Source: Rhizaria sp. SCN 62-66
Taxonomy: Eukaryota; Rhizaria, unplaced
Assembly (NCBI GenBank): GCA_001724265.1
Contig: MEDY01000077.1
Coordinates: forward strand, 25,194 to 89,193
Reading direction: 5' to 3'
DNA length: 64,000 nt
Position numbers and translations under genes: made by a program. This document shows positions 29,301 to 40,595 of the stretch, in pieces. The notes beneath the pieces were generated by a model that did not search any database, had not been told where the DNA came from, and saw only the letters and a program-made list of their open reading frames with translations. Each line of letters opens with the position of its first letter. Position 1 is the stretch's first letter.

Positions 29301-32300
29301 AGGACCGCCGCCGCGAGCGCGAGAGCAATGCGCCCGTAAGAGCTGCGGTGGTGCCGTGGAAGCTGCGCCGCCTCGCAGTGCCCGAGGGCTGGAGTGGGGT
29401 GTTCTACCCGCTATCCGAGCTTAAGCTGGGTGTCAACGATGTGTCGCTGCGGTTTCCGCCGTATATCTTTGTCTCGCGCAACTACTACGATGCGCCGAAC
29501 ACAGGCGTTCACCGCAGCAGTAGCAGCATTAACAATGGCGAAAGCCGCAGCGGGGCGCAAGGCAGATCCACAGGAGACGACGGCTTTGGTGGTGTGAGTG
29601 CAGACAACGTCACAAACAGCGGCGACTTGACGATGGGTGGCGAGCCCGCTGGTGTTGTGAACAGCATCAACGCGGTGTTGCCGCCTGTCACCATGGTGCT
29701 TGATGTGCTGTATGACACTGCTGTTGTTCAAGAGCGGTTTCACCCGACGTTCAACAACCCGTTTGTGCTGACGCCGATGGCGCTTGAGCTGCTCGGCGAG
29801 CCCTTGCTGTGCGGTGTATGGCGTGAGATGGAGAAAATGTGGGCGATTAACGAACAAGACGCCATGAATAATGAGAACGTCGACAGCAGTAAAGTCATCA
29901 GTGGTGAAGCTGTGGTTCACCCGCAAGTTCCTGCAAGTGTCACAACGAACGCTCGAAGTGTTCTTAAGGCAAGAAAGCACAAGAAGCAGGCAAAAGCGCG
30001 GATCACCACAGCTGCTAGCAAGAGTGTCACTGAAGGCGGCCTAACTTCCAGCTCTTCTGCCTCCAACAGCAGCTTCCCCGACCTGAGCTCAATTACGGCG
30101 CTGCTCTCGCGCATTTGCCGCCGTGTTGGGCTGCTGCGAGACGAGCAGCCCACCCTCGCCGGACGGCGCATGCTGCTCGAAGTTGTGTCACTCTTTGACC
30201 TTAACGGCGACGGGCTTCTTGAACTCGATGAGCTGCGCTATATGCTGCAAGCAATGACCGGTGTTGAGCACACCGAACGCGCATATACGAGCATGCTCCT
30301 GCAGTTTTTCCGGCAAAACCCTGTCGATTCACTGTGCGAGTTCCCAGCGCTCGCGGACCCTGCCGTGATTGCACAGCTTGCCGATCCGACCAACAAAACC
30401 GTGCCCCGTGCCCTGAGCGCGCCGTACACGGTTTCTCAGGCGCACTTGCTGCTCGGGCAAGGTGCGGCCCGCGGCCGCCACCGTGGACGTCGCTTTGTTG
30501 TGGTGTCACTTGCAGAGGCGGAAACGATCTACCGCGCGATTCACACGCGCTCGGCGCAAGATCTGCCAATCATTCAAGAAATCTGCGCAGACATCTCCAA
30601 GAGTATCAACAGCAGCACCGACAACAGCGGAAGCGTCCCGGTAAAGATCCGCGCCGTCGGCATCGCCCTGCGTCAGCTATCGCCGGATGCGTTCCCCGCT
30701 GTGGCCGCGTCGAAGCACATGCCTCCGGCAGCGCCGAACCAGCTCAACACGGTGCATCAGTGTCTCCGTCTGTTTAACGGCGAGTTGCAGTTCAGCGATC
30801 AAGAGATCACTGCTTTGTTCCGCGCGCTTGTGCCGAACCCACCGTCGCGCATCCGTGCCTTTTTCGCCGCAGTCACCGCACACCGCAAGCTTGCGACACG
30901 GAGTCTGATTGCACAGTCTCCTGTGGCGCAGCTCTGGGCCTGGGCCGGCCCGCTCGCGCACTTGCGCATGCGACTTTCCCTTGCGAAACTCGCACACCAC
31001 GCCCGCATGCGTGGACTTACTGTGGAAGCGATGTTCACCGCGTTCAATAGCAGCGGCACTGGGCTGTTGAGCGCGAGCGAAGTGTTGACGCTGTGGGCGT
31101 GGCTCGGGATTGGCTGCTTAAGGACTGACGGTAAAGGCAAAGTGTGGCTTCAAACGCAACCCGGAACGGATCCCACTGCTTGCAGCATCGGGAAAGTGGC
31201 GCCAACAGTGATTGCAACAGATGCGGTGTCATCAACGACCACAGAAAATCAGCCTACCGTGACTGTGGCTTGTGGAAGCTACAGCACCGCAAAGAGCGCT
31301 GCTGACACGGTCATTACAGCGAGCATGCCTCAACCTGACCGTAAGGGTGCAACGGCGAGTGAAAAGCAGAGGAAGCGCAATAAAGAGTCGCGCACCAGGG
31401 TGACCGAGTTAGACATCCGCTCTGAAGCGCTGCGTGTGCTTGAAGTCATGAAGCTCTTTGACAAGGACTGCGATGGGCAGGTCTCGCTTGACGAGTTTAA
31501 GCAAATGCTCTGTGTCGGTGAGTCGACGCTGAGTAGTGCAACGAGCGGGCTGGTTGGCAGAACAGTTTCCTTGTTACCGCCTCCGCAGCCGTCGTATGAC
31601 GCTGAGGTGCACGCGCCGCGGCGCGTCACGGCGGCCGAGATGCAGATGGCATCTGCAGCGAGGTCGCGGTTACTGTCGAAGGCAGAGGGTGGCTACGACG
31701 ACAGCGAGAATACGTGTATGTGCTTGTCTGTAGAGCCTCGCGAATACGCTTCGGCTGCGCCGCAGTTTGCAGTTGCAACAACGGGAGCAAAGGCTGCTGC
31801 AAAGGCTGGAAGCATATCCGCTGTAGCTGGTGACGGCTCTGGGCACTACGCACCAAGCTCATCGTCCTCCTCCTCATCATCATCTTCCTCGTCGTCATCG
31901 CTGTCGACAATGGCGCCACTGGGGTCCTCGGCGGCTCGACCGGCGCTTACTGCAGCAGTGATGAGTGGAACGAGCGCGAGCGGCACAAACAGTGCTGCAA
32001 GCAAGGATGACGGATCAGCGGTGGTCAAACCGACCGAGTCGGTTGCAAGTGCGACTACAACTGCTGACACAACTATGCCAACGACTGACAAGACGAACTC
32101 CCACGTCGAGTTTGACAACAGTGTACTTCCGATTAAAACTGTCACGATTGGCATCAAGACAGTTGCACAGCTGTGCAAGGAACTTGCCATGCGCCGCAGC
32201 ATCACCGCCGACGCCGAGTCGCACATGTCCGCGCTTGCTGTGCAGCACAGGCTGTACTTGCAGTCGCTGCGCGTGATGATTGCGACGCTAATTGGCGGTG

Positions 32301-35300
32301 TGTCGCCGTGCGAAGGCTCCGCGGGCGGTATGGTGTGGCGGTTTACTCGGTGCTTCCTGCCTGAGCGTGTTGCCATTGTTATCCCAGCGCGGCATTATGA
32401 GAGACTTACGCTCAATGACACAAGCGCTGGCAAACTCTCGAGTAATAACGACGTCGCGGGTGTGCGGCGTACCGGGTTTGTCACGCTGATGTGTGGCGAG
32501 TCGCTGGACATTCGGGACCCATTCACGAACATGATTACATCCTTTGCCACTGTTGGTAACAGCCTCCGCGACATCCATAGTGCAATTCCCTACGATGCGA
32601 TTGCACGATGCAGCGACGCCCTTGCCTCAGAGCGCGGCGTTGCAATTTACGCGCCCGACCGTGAGCCGCGGAACCTCTCAGCCCCACGTGTCGCTCTCAC
32701 ATCGCACCCCTTAGACGCGCTCTCAGTCTGCGGCGTGAGGCTGCCCAGCTTCCACACGGCGCGCGCACTCGGACCGGTAGCGATGGCGACGCAAGTCTCC
32801 GATCCGGCGTTTGAGCGCGGACTTGTGTTGTCGCAGAAGAACATCGACAGGCAATGCTTAGTTGCACAGTCCATAGTTGCAGCGACTGCCGCTGCTATGG
32901 CCGCGATTCGCCGCGCAGCAAAAGATGAGAGTGCCAAAACTGGAGAATCTACGACTGCGCTCGGCTCCTCCGTGGGTGTAGTCAAGGCGCAAGAGACAAG
33001 CAGCACAAGCGCAAGTAGCACTCGTGGCGATTTGAGCGCTTTGGCGCCGGCCGTTGCACCTGTTGTTACGATTGCCGGTACAACGCCATTGGTTATGGTC
33101 ACTGCTGAAAACGCTGACACGGACGTGATTGTTGACAGCAACACTGTCACCAGCGCGGATGGTACTTCGAGTGACACCAGCGATCGCGAGGATGGAAAGA
33201 GTTAGGATAGCGCGTCCAGTCGCACGAGCAGCCGCTCCACCCAAAATCGCATCTACAGTCAGACAACAGACAGCGTCGCAGTGTCCCTGTCAGCAGCCGT
33301 TAAAGAGCCTGTCTATGCTGAGATGCGCGCCGCAGCTGCTAACAGTGCGCTGAAGCGCGTGTGTGATGTGATGGCGCTTGTTGACTCGGAAGGCAGCGAT
33401 AGTGCGCGCGCAAAGGGGACCGGCGATGGCTCGCAGTCACGCTTGAAACTGCGCTTGAAGGCGCGGTCGCGGTCTTCACTGCTTGCATCACGCTCACAGG
33501 GGCGCTTGCAGAAGTTAGTCACCAGCTTACAACCACGGGCTTCCGGTGAGCACCCACGGTTACAGCAACAGTATCAACAGCCGCCGCAGCAGAGCAGCTC
33601 TGGTAAGAAGTCCAGCTGCAAGAGCAGCGAGCGCGAGCACGATGACGCGCATATTGTGATGATGAAAGTGCTTCAGGCTCAACTTCCTTAGTCGCCACCG
33701 CCGGGTGCGCAATCGCCGTATCACTACAGCCGCGCTGGTGTTAAGGACAAGATCGCCGATGTTGAGCGTGACGTGGAACACCCGACGCCGGCGTCGAATA
33801 GTTTGCTCTTGCCACCTGAGGATCGCAAGACGGCGCCCCACGATGATAAACCCAAGGCGACATCGGCTTCTGGCACGGCAGCAGGTGCTAAGCACGCTGG
33901 TGTTGACGCCAACGTGTACGGTAGCGTTGCAATTGGAAGCGATGGCAAGATCGACTGGAGTGCCGGCGCTCCGGGCTCAGAACGTCAGCTCGTGATCTGG
34001 GCTGTGCCGCAGCTGCTGCGTCTCCTAGTTTGGGCTCGAGTCGGTTTCAACCGGAGTGCAACGCTGCAGAAGATCAACCCGTGGGCTGTGCAGCCCGAGT
34101 CGCTTGCCCCGTCGAGCAATGAGACAGCTGCCTCTGATGACAGCAGTAGCACTGCTGGCGCTGCAGTCAAACGCACAAGTTCTGACTCGCGCTCACTGTT
34201 GCCGCTACTTGCCCAGCGCTTTCTTGCCGCAGTCGACGCCGCAACGAAAGCGGGTGTAATGGTTGCCTCTCAGTCGCCGCCACGCGAAGTCATGATCGCT
34301 CTTTTCCAACTCTCGTTCTGCGGCCTTGCCTCCGCAATGGCGCACGTGTCACCCCGCCGTGACATGCACACCGCGTTTGCGCTGCACGCGTCACTACTGC
34401 TACATTTGCCGCCGTCGCGCTCTGTTGTGGTCATCGGCAGCAGCAATTCCGGCGGTGGGGATGGCGCGCAGCAGAGAGTTGAAGGTCTGGCTGCGAACGG
34501 CGGCGGCCGCTGTGTCAACATGTACACTGTCATCATGACTGTGAAGCTAGACCGGCTGCCTGGGGGCGGAAGGCTCGGCTGTGCTGGTGACGATGAGGCA
34601 GACTTTGACGACGATGATATGGATGATGATGACAATGATGGCAGCTTTGAGCGCTTTGTGTTGTTCACACCTCATCCATACTCGCTCACAACGCCGCAGT
34701 CTCGTGCACTGGCACTTGCAGCAACGGGCGCAGCAGGCGACATCGGTTCTGGCTACGGCGGGGACACAAGCGTTAGTATCTCTGCAAACCTAAGCAACTC
34801 TGCGAACATTGCCCTGACAACCGCAATGAACTTGCTCACCGTCGACAGGTTCGGTCGCGTTCGCATCGGCTACACAGGCCTGCCTCCAGTCGCCGCCGCT
34901 ACTGCAGCCACAGTCGCGACAGCGGCGCGCGCGCGCATGATTGCGCAATCACAAGCTCAGGCACAGTTGTCGAGGGCCCAACAACAACAACAACAACAAC
35001 AACAACAGCAACGTGGTGGTGGTGGTGCGTCCGCGGGCGGCGGGCTCCGCCGGCCGATGCCATCTCCGACCACGCCCGTTATCAGTGCAGGTCTTAGCAC
35101 GGCCCCAGGCATTGCTACACCGCAACAGCCTTTGGATGCTGAGGATGTAGCCGCTGTGGAGAGTGACAGCAATGATATTGAAAGTCTTGCTGCCGCCAGT
35201 GCGTTTGACTACGACCCAGTGTACGAGACCGAGTACGGCGCTGGCTTGCTGAAGTCCAAGGCGCAGTACATCGCTGCTGTGCAAAATCAAGCCGTCGCGT

Positions 35301-38300
35301 TGGACAAAAGTCAAACGACCCTTGCTACTCGCAGCCGCGGCACCAGGCCTCCGCTACCGACACCGGTTGCAGCCACAGCCCGTCAACAGCATCAGCGTCA
35401 ACAAGATCAATCGCTCTCGTCTCAGCAACAGCAGGTCATGCAACAGCTTACGCAGCAGCAATGCCTACGTGCGCCTCAAGCGCTTTGGAAGCATTCAAAT
35501 GGGGTGAAGACAGCTGGTCTTAATGGCGACACGAACAGCGGTCTGCGCAGTAACTCAAGCACGAGCTCTGGGCTCCCGACCGCACCGCCACCTTCAATGG
35601 CGACCACACCAACACCGTCGTTTAACGTGCATCTGGACGCTAACAACGGCAGTGATCGCAGCGGTCACAACGCGCTTCCGGAAGTGAGTGCCCACACCAG
35701 TCCGCTAGGTACAAGCGCGACAGATGAGAGCGCGTACCCAAGCGACTTGGTTGATGTGGGGATACAGTCGAAACTCGTGCCGACGGTTGGCACCGGGCGC
35801 TGGCACCATAGCTCGCTACTCAACGACAGTCCAACGCCGACGCCGAAGACAACGGCCAAGACAGCAAAGCGTGCGTCGGTGAAGTGGCGCATGCACGGCG
35901 ACGGCGCTGTGAGCAGCGACAACGTGGCTGAGACAGAGCATCCGTTCTCATTCTTCACCCGGTCGCCTGACGACAATGACAGCGACGCGCCGTCGCACGG
36001 CACGGCAGCAACAACAGTCGTTGCCCCTCCGTCCCAGCCGCACTCGCGGTCACGCTCGCAGTCCCAGTACCAGCCTCAGACGCAGTCTCATCAGCAGCGC
36101 GACTTTGCCGATCTCGCCCAGGCATCCTCCCGCAGTCTCCTGCCCAGCCCGGTGTCCCGCGAGCTCAGTGACGCCGGCGCGCATGAGCCTGGACGAGACG
36201 GCTACAGATCTACGGATCTGCAGGCTTCACATGGCCACGCAGACGGTGACGCTTTGTCGGTGTTGTCAGTGTCAAACGCGCCCCCGCAGACTCCGGCTTC
36301 AGCTAACAGTCCGCATCGCACTGCAGCAGCCAAGACAAGTGCTCAGATTGACGAGGGCACTTTGTACACTGTCGGCGAGGGCAATCTGTTCTTGCCGGAT
36401 GAATTGCTTGATTTGCCGCCCCCGTTTCAGTTTGAGTGGCAGCACTCTCCTGGTAGCAGCGCGGCGACAAGCGTCGAGAACAAGAGTGGCAGTGGACAAA
36501 CTCAGATGCAGCCGAGCCCAGTGCTGCGCCAACCGTTGTTGCAATCGACGCGACCGCTGCGCTCCCTGCTGAATCCGATATCTCTGCCGCCGATGTCACC
36601 GTCAACGTCGTTGCCGACAGCGTTGCACGCGCAGTCGCAGTCCCAGTCGCAGCCGCACTCGGTACCTCAGTCAGAGACTACTTCTCCAGACAGGCTCTCG
36701 ACCACGGCACAGCTGCACAGCAGTCACAATCTGTCGTCATCATCGTTGCTGCCAAGATCTAGATCCCTTTGGCCGTGGCCGCTTCAACCTAACGCGCAAC
36801 CTCACTCGCAATCTCGTGTGCAGTCCCCGTCTGATACGCAGTCGCATGTCACAAATGCCGGCATCAAGTCAAACGGCGCGAACATGAAGAAGGACACGCC
36901 CAGCAGTCTTGTGTATAGCAACAGCATGCATGAGGTGAGCGACATTGGTGACATGTATGCCCCGAATAGTGTGTTCACGTGGCACACGCAAATCAACCCA
37001 GACATGCCTGAACACTCTCAGGCAAACACCCCCGCTGTGACCACGGCTCGAAACGGCCGGCGCGGAAGCGCAGAGCCTGGCAAGCGCGGTGCAAGTGTGT
37101 TGCAAAAGCAACAACGGCCCAATCACGCGCAGAGTCACAGTGTGGGTCACGAAGAAGAAGAGGAAGAAGACGGCGGAGGTGCGCACAGTGCCAGCACGAG
37201 TCCAATCGCGAGTCCTCTGGCAACGTCACCTGAAATCGAGATAGAGCTTGAGCGAGGGCAAGAGCACGAGCAAGATCATGGCTATCAGTGTCAGTGTGAC
37301 ACCAACAAGAGAAAGGGTGCTCCGTGTGTGACGACAGGGCCGACGCCTGCATCAACACCAGTACCGTCAATCAGCAGCGCGAGCCACCTGCTGACTGAGA
37401 CTATTAACTTCGAAGGGCCCACGGTCAGAGATGCGACCCAACTGCCTCCAGGTAGCGGCGCAGGCCAGATTCCGTCAGTGACGGATGTGAGTCAGATCCC
37501 CACGGTCAGTAGCAGCAGCCTCACGCCCACAGTCCCCGACGCGACGCAAACCGTTGCCGACAAGCATGAAGGGGAAATGCTCGGTTTGAGCCACTTTGAC
37601 TGGGCTCAACCGATGAAATCAAGCTATCTACGCCGTTTGAGCTCGGCCGGCGTTGGCGTCGGCGCGCCCAACGTCGGCCCTCGTCCGGCCAATGCAAACA
37701 ACAGGTGTAGTTATTGTCATGGCACCTGCGCCCCTGCTGCAGCGGACTCTGACGCAGGCGCAGGCACTCAAACGCAGCCCAACGTGAAGCAAGCAGGGAA
37801 TGATGAAACCGCAAGAGAGAACGGTGCGAAGGTTGATAGCGACAGCACTTCGACGAGCGGTAGCGTCATCAGCGGCCGCTACAGTGAGAAGAGCGCAGTC
37901 ATCGCATCCACGCCTCGCGGTGGCGTGTTCATGACCCCGTTTTCGCTCGCCCACAGTCCCCTGCGCGGCAGACATCACCCGCAGTACCACAGCCGGGGCT
38001 ACGGCCAGGGCCACAGCCACAACAACATCTACAGCCAAAGCCACGTCCCCAGCCCAGCTCAACAGCAGCAGCGCCACCAAAGCAACGCGAACGCCGTTGC
38101 GCCAGTGCCGATCGCCGGCATAGCGAGTCCCGACGTTGACGTCGGCGACACGCCCGTTGGCCGTGAGCAGCCCGGGCAAGCGCTCACGCCGTCAATGGAC
38201 TCGGCGTCGGTCAGCATGTCGTCGCCGCCCAACTCGTTTGCGTCGACGCCGCCGTTGCGCGACGGCGTGCGCGACGGCATGCGCGACGGCGTGCGCGGGA

Positions 38301-39343
38301 CGGCGCGCGGCGCAGTACGATGCGGCGCGAGGTCGGACTGTCCGTTGCCGGCGTCTGCTTCACAATCGCAACAGCTACAGCAGACGCAGCAGCAGCACCA
38401 GCAGCAACCACAGCAGGCGCAGCAGCCACAGCAACAACAGCAACGGCCGCAAGCTCCTCAAGAGCAGGGCCCATCGCGCGACCAACATGGGCAGGGGCCG
38501 CAGCAGCCGCCGACCCAGCCGGCGAAGCCACCTGCGACGGGTCCAGACCGCACCAACGGCAGTCACGGCAACGGCAATCATGGGAGCAACGGCAACAGCA
38601 AAAAGCAGTCAGTGCCCGCGGCGCCGTCATCGCCGCCGTCGCCGCCGTCGCCGCCGCGGCCGCCGGTGATCTTGCCCGGCCGCTGGCATGTGGTCGCGCT
38701 CACGGTGAACACGTTGCAGAGCGTCGCCATAGCCTACGTCGACGGCGTGCGCGTCGACCACGCCGTGCTGCCGTCGTCGCACAACGCGGTCACGTACACG
38801 ACGACGAGCGTGAACCCCAAAGCGACCGCAGGTGCTAATAACGTTCAAGCGACCACCACGAACTCAAACGCAGATGCACCCGCAAGCGCCGCCCTTGGGA
38901 GCGTTGGCGTCGACTGTTGCGGCAACAGCAGCACAGCGGCGCCCGCGGTTTCGACGAGCGCGCTGCCCGCGGTCGCTGCAAACCGCAGGAGCGTAACTGT
39001 GACAGTGACGAACGTGAGCGCGAGCAGCAGCACCGGCGTCGACGGCGTGTACGCGCTCTCCGCGGTGTGCGGCATCGGCGGGCTAAGGGGCAGGGGCACT
39101 TCCAGCTCCCGGGATAGTGAGGAGCTTGGGGGCGCTCGTGAGTGCCAGTGTAAATGTCACGACCTGAAGCACTCAGGCACCACAGCAAAAGCCCCGTGTG
39201 CGTGCGAGTGTAGTGCCGGTGGAAGCAACAATAACAACAGTATGTGGCGACTGAAGAGCGTTGAGGTGCTTGATCGTGTGGTGCGGTCGAACAAGCTCAG
39301 CCGCATGGGGAAGGAAGCGTCGCACGCACTTTCGCACCAGTGA
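2356..39343 (+). CDS. Giant 12,245-residue protein: LamG-like segments, DUF3638/DUF3645 helicase-like core, EF-hands; seven in-frame TAG codons
   Basis: Exons are 2356-3151, 3278-8185 and 8310-39343 (36,738 nt, exactly 12,246 codons) ending in TGA. Donors are GTGTGT and GTACGC; acceptors are TTTTAG and GCGTAG. Both joins are phase 1 and rebuild GAG and GGC. The frame contains no TAA or TGA but seven TAGs, at codons 1469, 3519, 6225, 6844, 8880, 10200 and 10362, all in linkers; coding continues in the same frame after each. In order: LamG-like segments (about 700-1080); a GGW..GHA / GTCYFRC module (1250-1440); family-like blocks near 3830 and 4300-4480; P-loop GQGKTT (7099-7104); DEVD (7526-7529); a motif VI-like segment DLAQGAYRMRGLGKG from 8388; EF-hand loops at 9198, 9481 (degenerate) and 9619; a second LamG-like domain split between about 10640 and 12020. 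Much of the rest is Ser/Ala/Thr/Gln-rich and probably disordered. The core resembles the DUF3638/DUF3645 giant proteins of fungi and protists, whose biochemical role is unsettled. Confidence 0.85.
3152..3277 (+). other. Intron 1 of the giant gene
   Basis: This 126-nt intron has a GTGTGT donor and a TTTTAG acceptor. A CTCAT element lies about 35 bases before the acceptor. Removing it joins the open frame ending AQ to the frame continuing SSLAIALG through a rebuilt GAG codon. Without splicing the first frame stops at a TGA at 3157. Confidence 0.8.
8186..8309 (+). other. Intron 2 of the giant gene, with a 15-bp tandem duplication
   Basis: This 124-nt intron has a GTACGC donor and a GCGTAG acceptor, with CTCAC about 42 bases upstream of the acceptor. 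It contains two adjacent copies of tttctttggtattgc at 8204-8218 and 8219-8233. Splicing rebuilds a GGC codon and gives the continuous reading LPTPGDSECVW. Confidence 0.82.
23490..28260 (+). other. DUF3638/DUF3645-type helicase-like core of the giant protein (about residues 6962-8552)
   Basis: The block begins with a pre-P-loop segment (WVFDPAYLVFEYMRNISLRD). It continues with the P-loop MGQGKTTIISPLL at 23897, a DEVD Walker B with HPLKSELNFP at 25178, GYSGTPSMLIPREMG near 27290, IDTGALITGLNN near 27484, and a motif VI-like arginine segment DLAQGAYRMRGLG at 27767. This order matches the superfamily 2-like core of DUF3638/DUF3645 proteins as I know them. The usual GEGKS P-loop reads GQGKTT here. 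A TAG codon lies upstream (23135) and another downstream (29243), none inside. Large Ser/Ala/Gln inserts separate the conserved motifs. Confidence 0.75.
30185..31515 (+). other. EF-hand segment of the giant protein
   Basis: Two canonical 12-residue calcium-binding loops are visible: DLNGDGLLELDE at 30197-30232 and DKDCDGQVSLDE at 31460-31495. Each is preceded by a hydrophobic helix ending LF and followed by a further helix. Between them, NSSGTGLLSASE at 31046 is a degenerate loop lacking the acidic residue at position 1. These lie about 1,000 residues after the helicase-like core, which suggests calcium-responsive regulation (inference). Confidence 0.8.
34981..35008 (+). repeat. CAA/CAG microsatellite encoding polyglutamine
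   Basis: A run of about nine CAA/CAG codons in the giant gene encodes a Gln tract followed by Gly residues, inside the insertion that splits the second LamG-like domain. Confidence 0.85.
38261..38296 (+). repeat. Three tandem 12-bp units encoding DGVR/DGMR
   Basis: The unit gacggcgtgcgc occurs three times in a row (38261, 38273, 38285) with one base change in the middle copy. It encodes DGVR-DGMR-DGVR in a disordered part of the giant protein, a recent-looking in-frame expansion. Confidence 0.85.
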
Positions 39344-39822
39344 GTCATAATTGTCAGCAAACACAATTTACGAACAACCTGAAACAACGAAAACCTAACA
39401 GTGATAATGATTCAATGAATATAAAATGCAAGAATAAGACCGAATTGAACTATAACATGTTTGAAGAAACAAACAACTCAATAAACAAACCTTTTCTAGT
39501 TACATGCACGTGGCTAATCTTACGCGCATTAAAATGTCATAAGTCTAGAGAAATACGTTTGATGTGTGTATTATCAATTAACCTGTACAAGGCGTTAAGA
39601 CTATATAAAGTGAAGCTGCATACGCAGAATGGCCATCAAGCATCATGCCTCCTGTCATAAGCTTGCATAACATACACACGACCTATTGTGAATCGATAGG
39701 GCGCATAACGTGTCAAATCACGTCCAAAGTTCATCTTAACACAACACGTGATATTTCCCACGCATAATCACAGTTATACCACAGCATGACATCGATAAGA
39801 GTGTTAATGTGCGATATTGGCT
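39344..39822. other. Intergenic region between convergent genes
   Basis: This AT-rich 479-base spacer lies between the 3' ends of the giant gene (+) and the secreted-protein gene (-). It should hold both 3' UTRs. A frame of about 106 codons overlaps the giant gene's stop on the plus strand but is AT-biased and unlike coding sequence here. Confidence 0.6.
39480..39489 (+). terminator. Candidate polyadenylation signal of the giant gene
   Basis: AATAAACAAA lies about 137 bases after the giant gene's TGA stop. The same ten bases occur downstream of CFAP206 at 56671, which supports a shared 3'-processing signal. No transcript evidence is available. Confidence 0.35.
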
Positions 39823-40595
39823 TCAATCCATGCCTCCCGCGGCGAGGCCGACGAACTCGGACCACCACGCACTGCTTTCCTTCATCACGGCCTCGCAGCG
39901 CGCCTGCACCATGGGCACCGAGACGCCGCTCTGCGCGCGCGTGTAGTCGCCCACGCCCGTGGCGCCCGAGAAGACGACCGTGTCTGCGCCCTTGCACGCG
40001 CTCGGGAACGTCGTCTGGCAGTGGTCGAACCCGCAGTAGGGCTCCAGCTCCTCGCTGAAGTACCACCGCAGCGGCGGCGCGGACCGCTTCTCCGCCAGCG
40101 CTGCCGCAACCGAAGACGCCGTGGCGTCGCTGCGGGTCGGGTCCGAGGCGCCGGGCGCGGTGGGGGCCAAGTCGGTGGCGTCGAGCACGGTCAGGGGGTC
40201 GTCGTCGTTGTGGGCCGTGATCGAATAGTCGGTCCCGTCGTCGCCGCAATAACAGCAGCAGAAGTTGCGTTCTACACAGAAAAAAAAACAGCATTCAATA
40301 TTATCGCTAAGTTAGTGTTACGCACTTCAGTATTGACCAGTCCTAGTTCGATTGTGGCGAGATAGAGCAAAGATAAGTGGTTTAGCTCAACAGCGTATCA
40401 TTGGTGGGGCTTGAAGAGTGAAGACGTACCACGACGCGGGTAATTTAGTGCGTTGTTGATGCGCTGTTCAATTGACATGCTGGCGGTAAAGGGGTGCAGG
40501 CCAGCAGCTGGCTCTTGTGCGTTGGCAAAAGCAGGGAGCCATGCCAGAGAGCCGCAGAGAGCGACAAGAAGGAGCGTCAGCGACATCACGCCCAT
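39823..40595 (-). CDS. Predicted secreted Cys-containing protein, 2 exons
   Basis: Exons are 40595-40430 and 40271-39823 on the minus strand, giving 204 residues and a TGA stop. The donor is GTACGT and the acceptor TGTGTAG; the phase-1 join makes a GAA codon. The N-terminus is a convincing signal peptide: a hydrophobic run (SLTLLLVALCGSLAWLPAF) followed by an ANA-Q cleavage-like site. The mature part starts with a Cys cluster (NFCCCYCGDDG) right after the intron. Later Cys residues (YCGFDHC, SACKG, ARCEA) could form disulfides. No transmembrane segment follows the signal peptide. I recognise no family; a secreted or vacuolar location is inferred from the signal peptide alone. Confidence 0.75.

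Noticed and set aside
6886-33691. The giant locus as eight or nine separate genes or a pseudogene
   Set aside because: All breaks are TAG only, the frame never shifts, no TAA or TGA occurs in over 12,000 codons, and several of the following segments have no suitable ATG near their start.
6886-33691. Programmed stop-codon readthrough instead of reassignment
   Set aside because: The sequence after the seven TAGs shows no common context such as CTA or CARYYA. Efficient production of the C-terminal domains would need seven successive readthrough events.
39340-39660. 106-codon plus-strand frame overlapping the giant gene's stop
   Set aside because: It is AT-rich and Asn/Lys-heavy, unlike other coding sequence here, starts on a GTG, and lies where the 3' UTR is expected.
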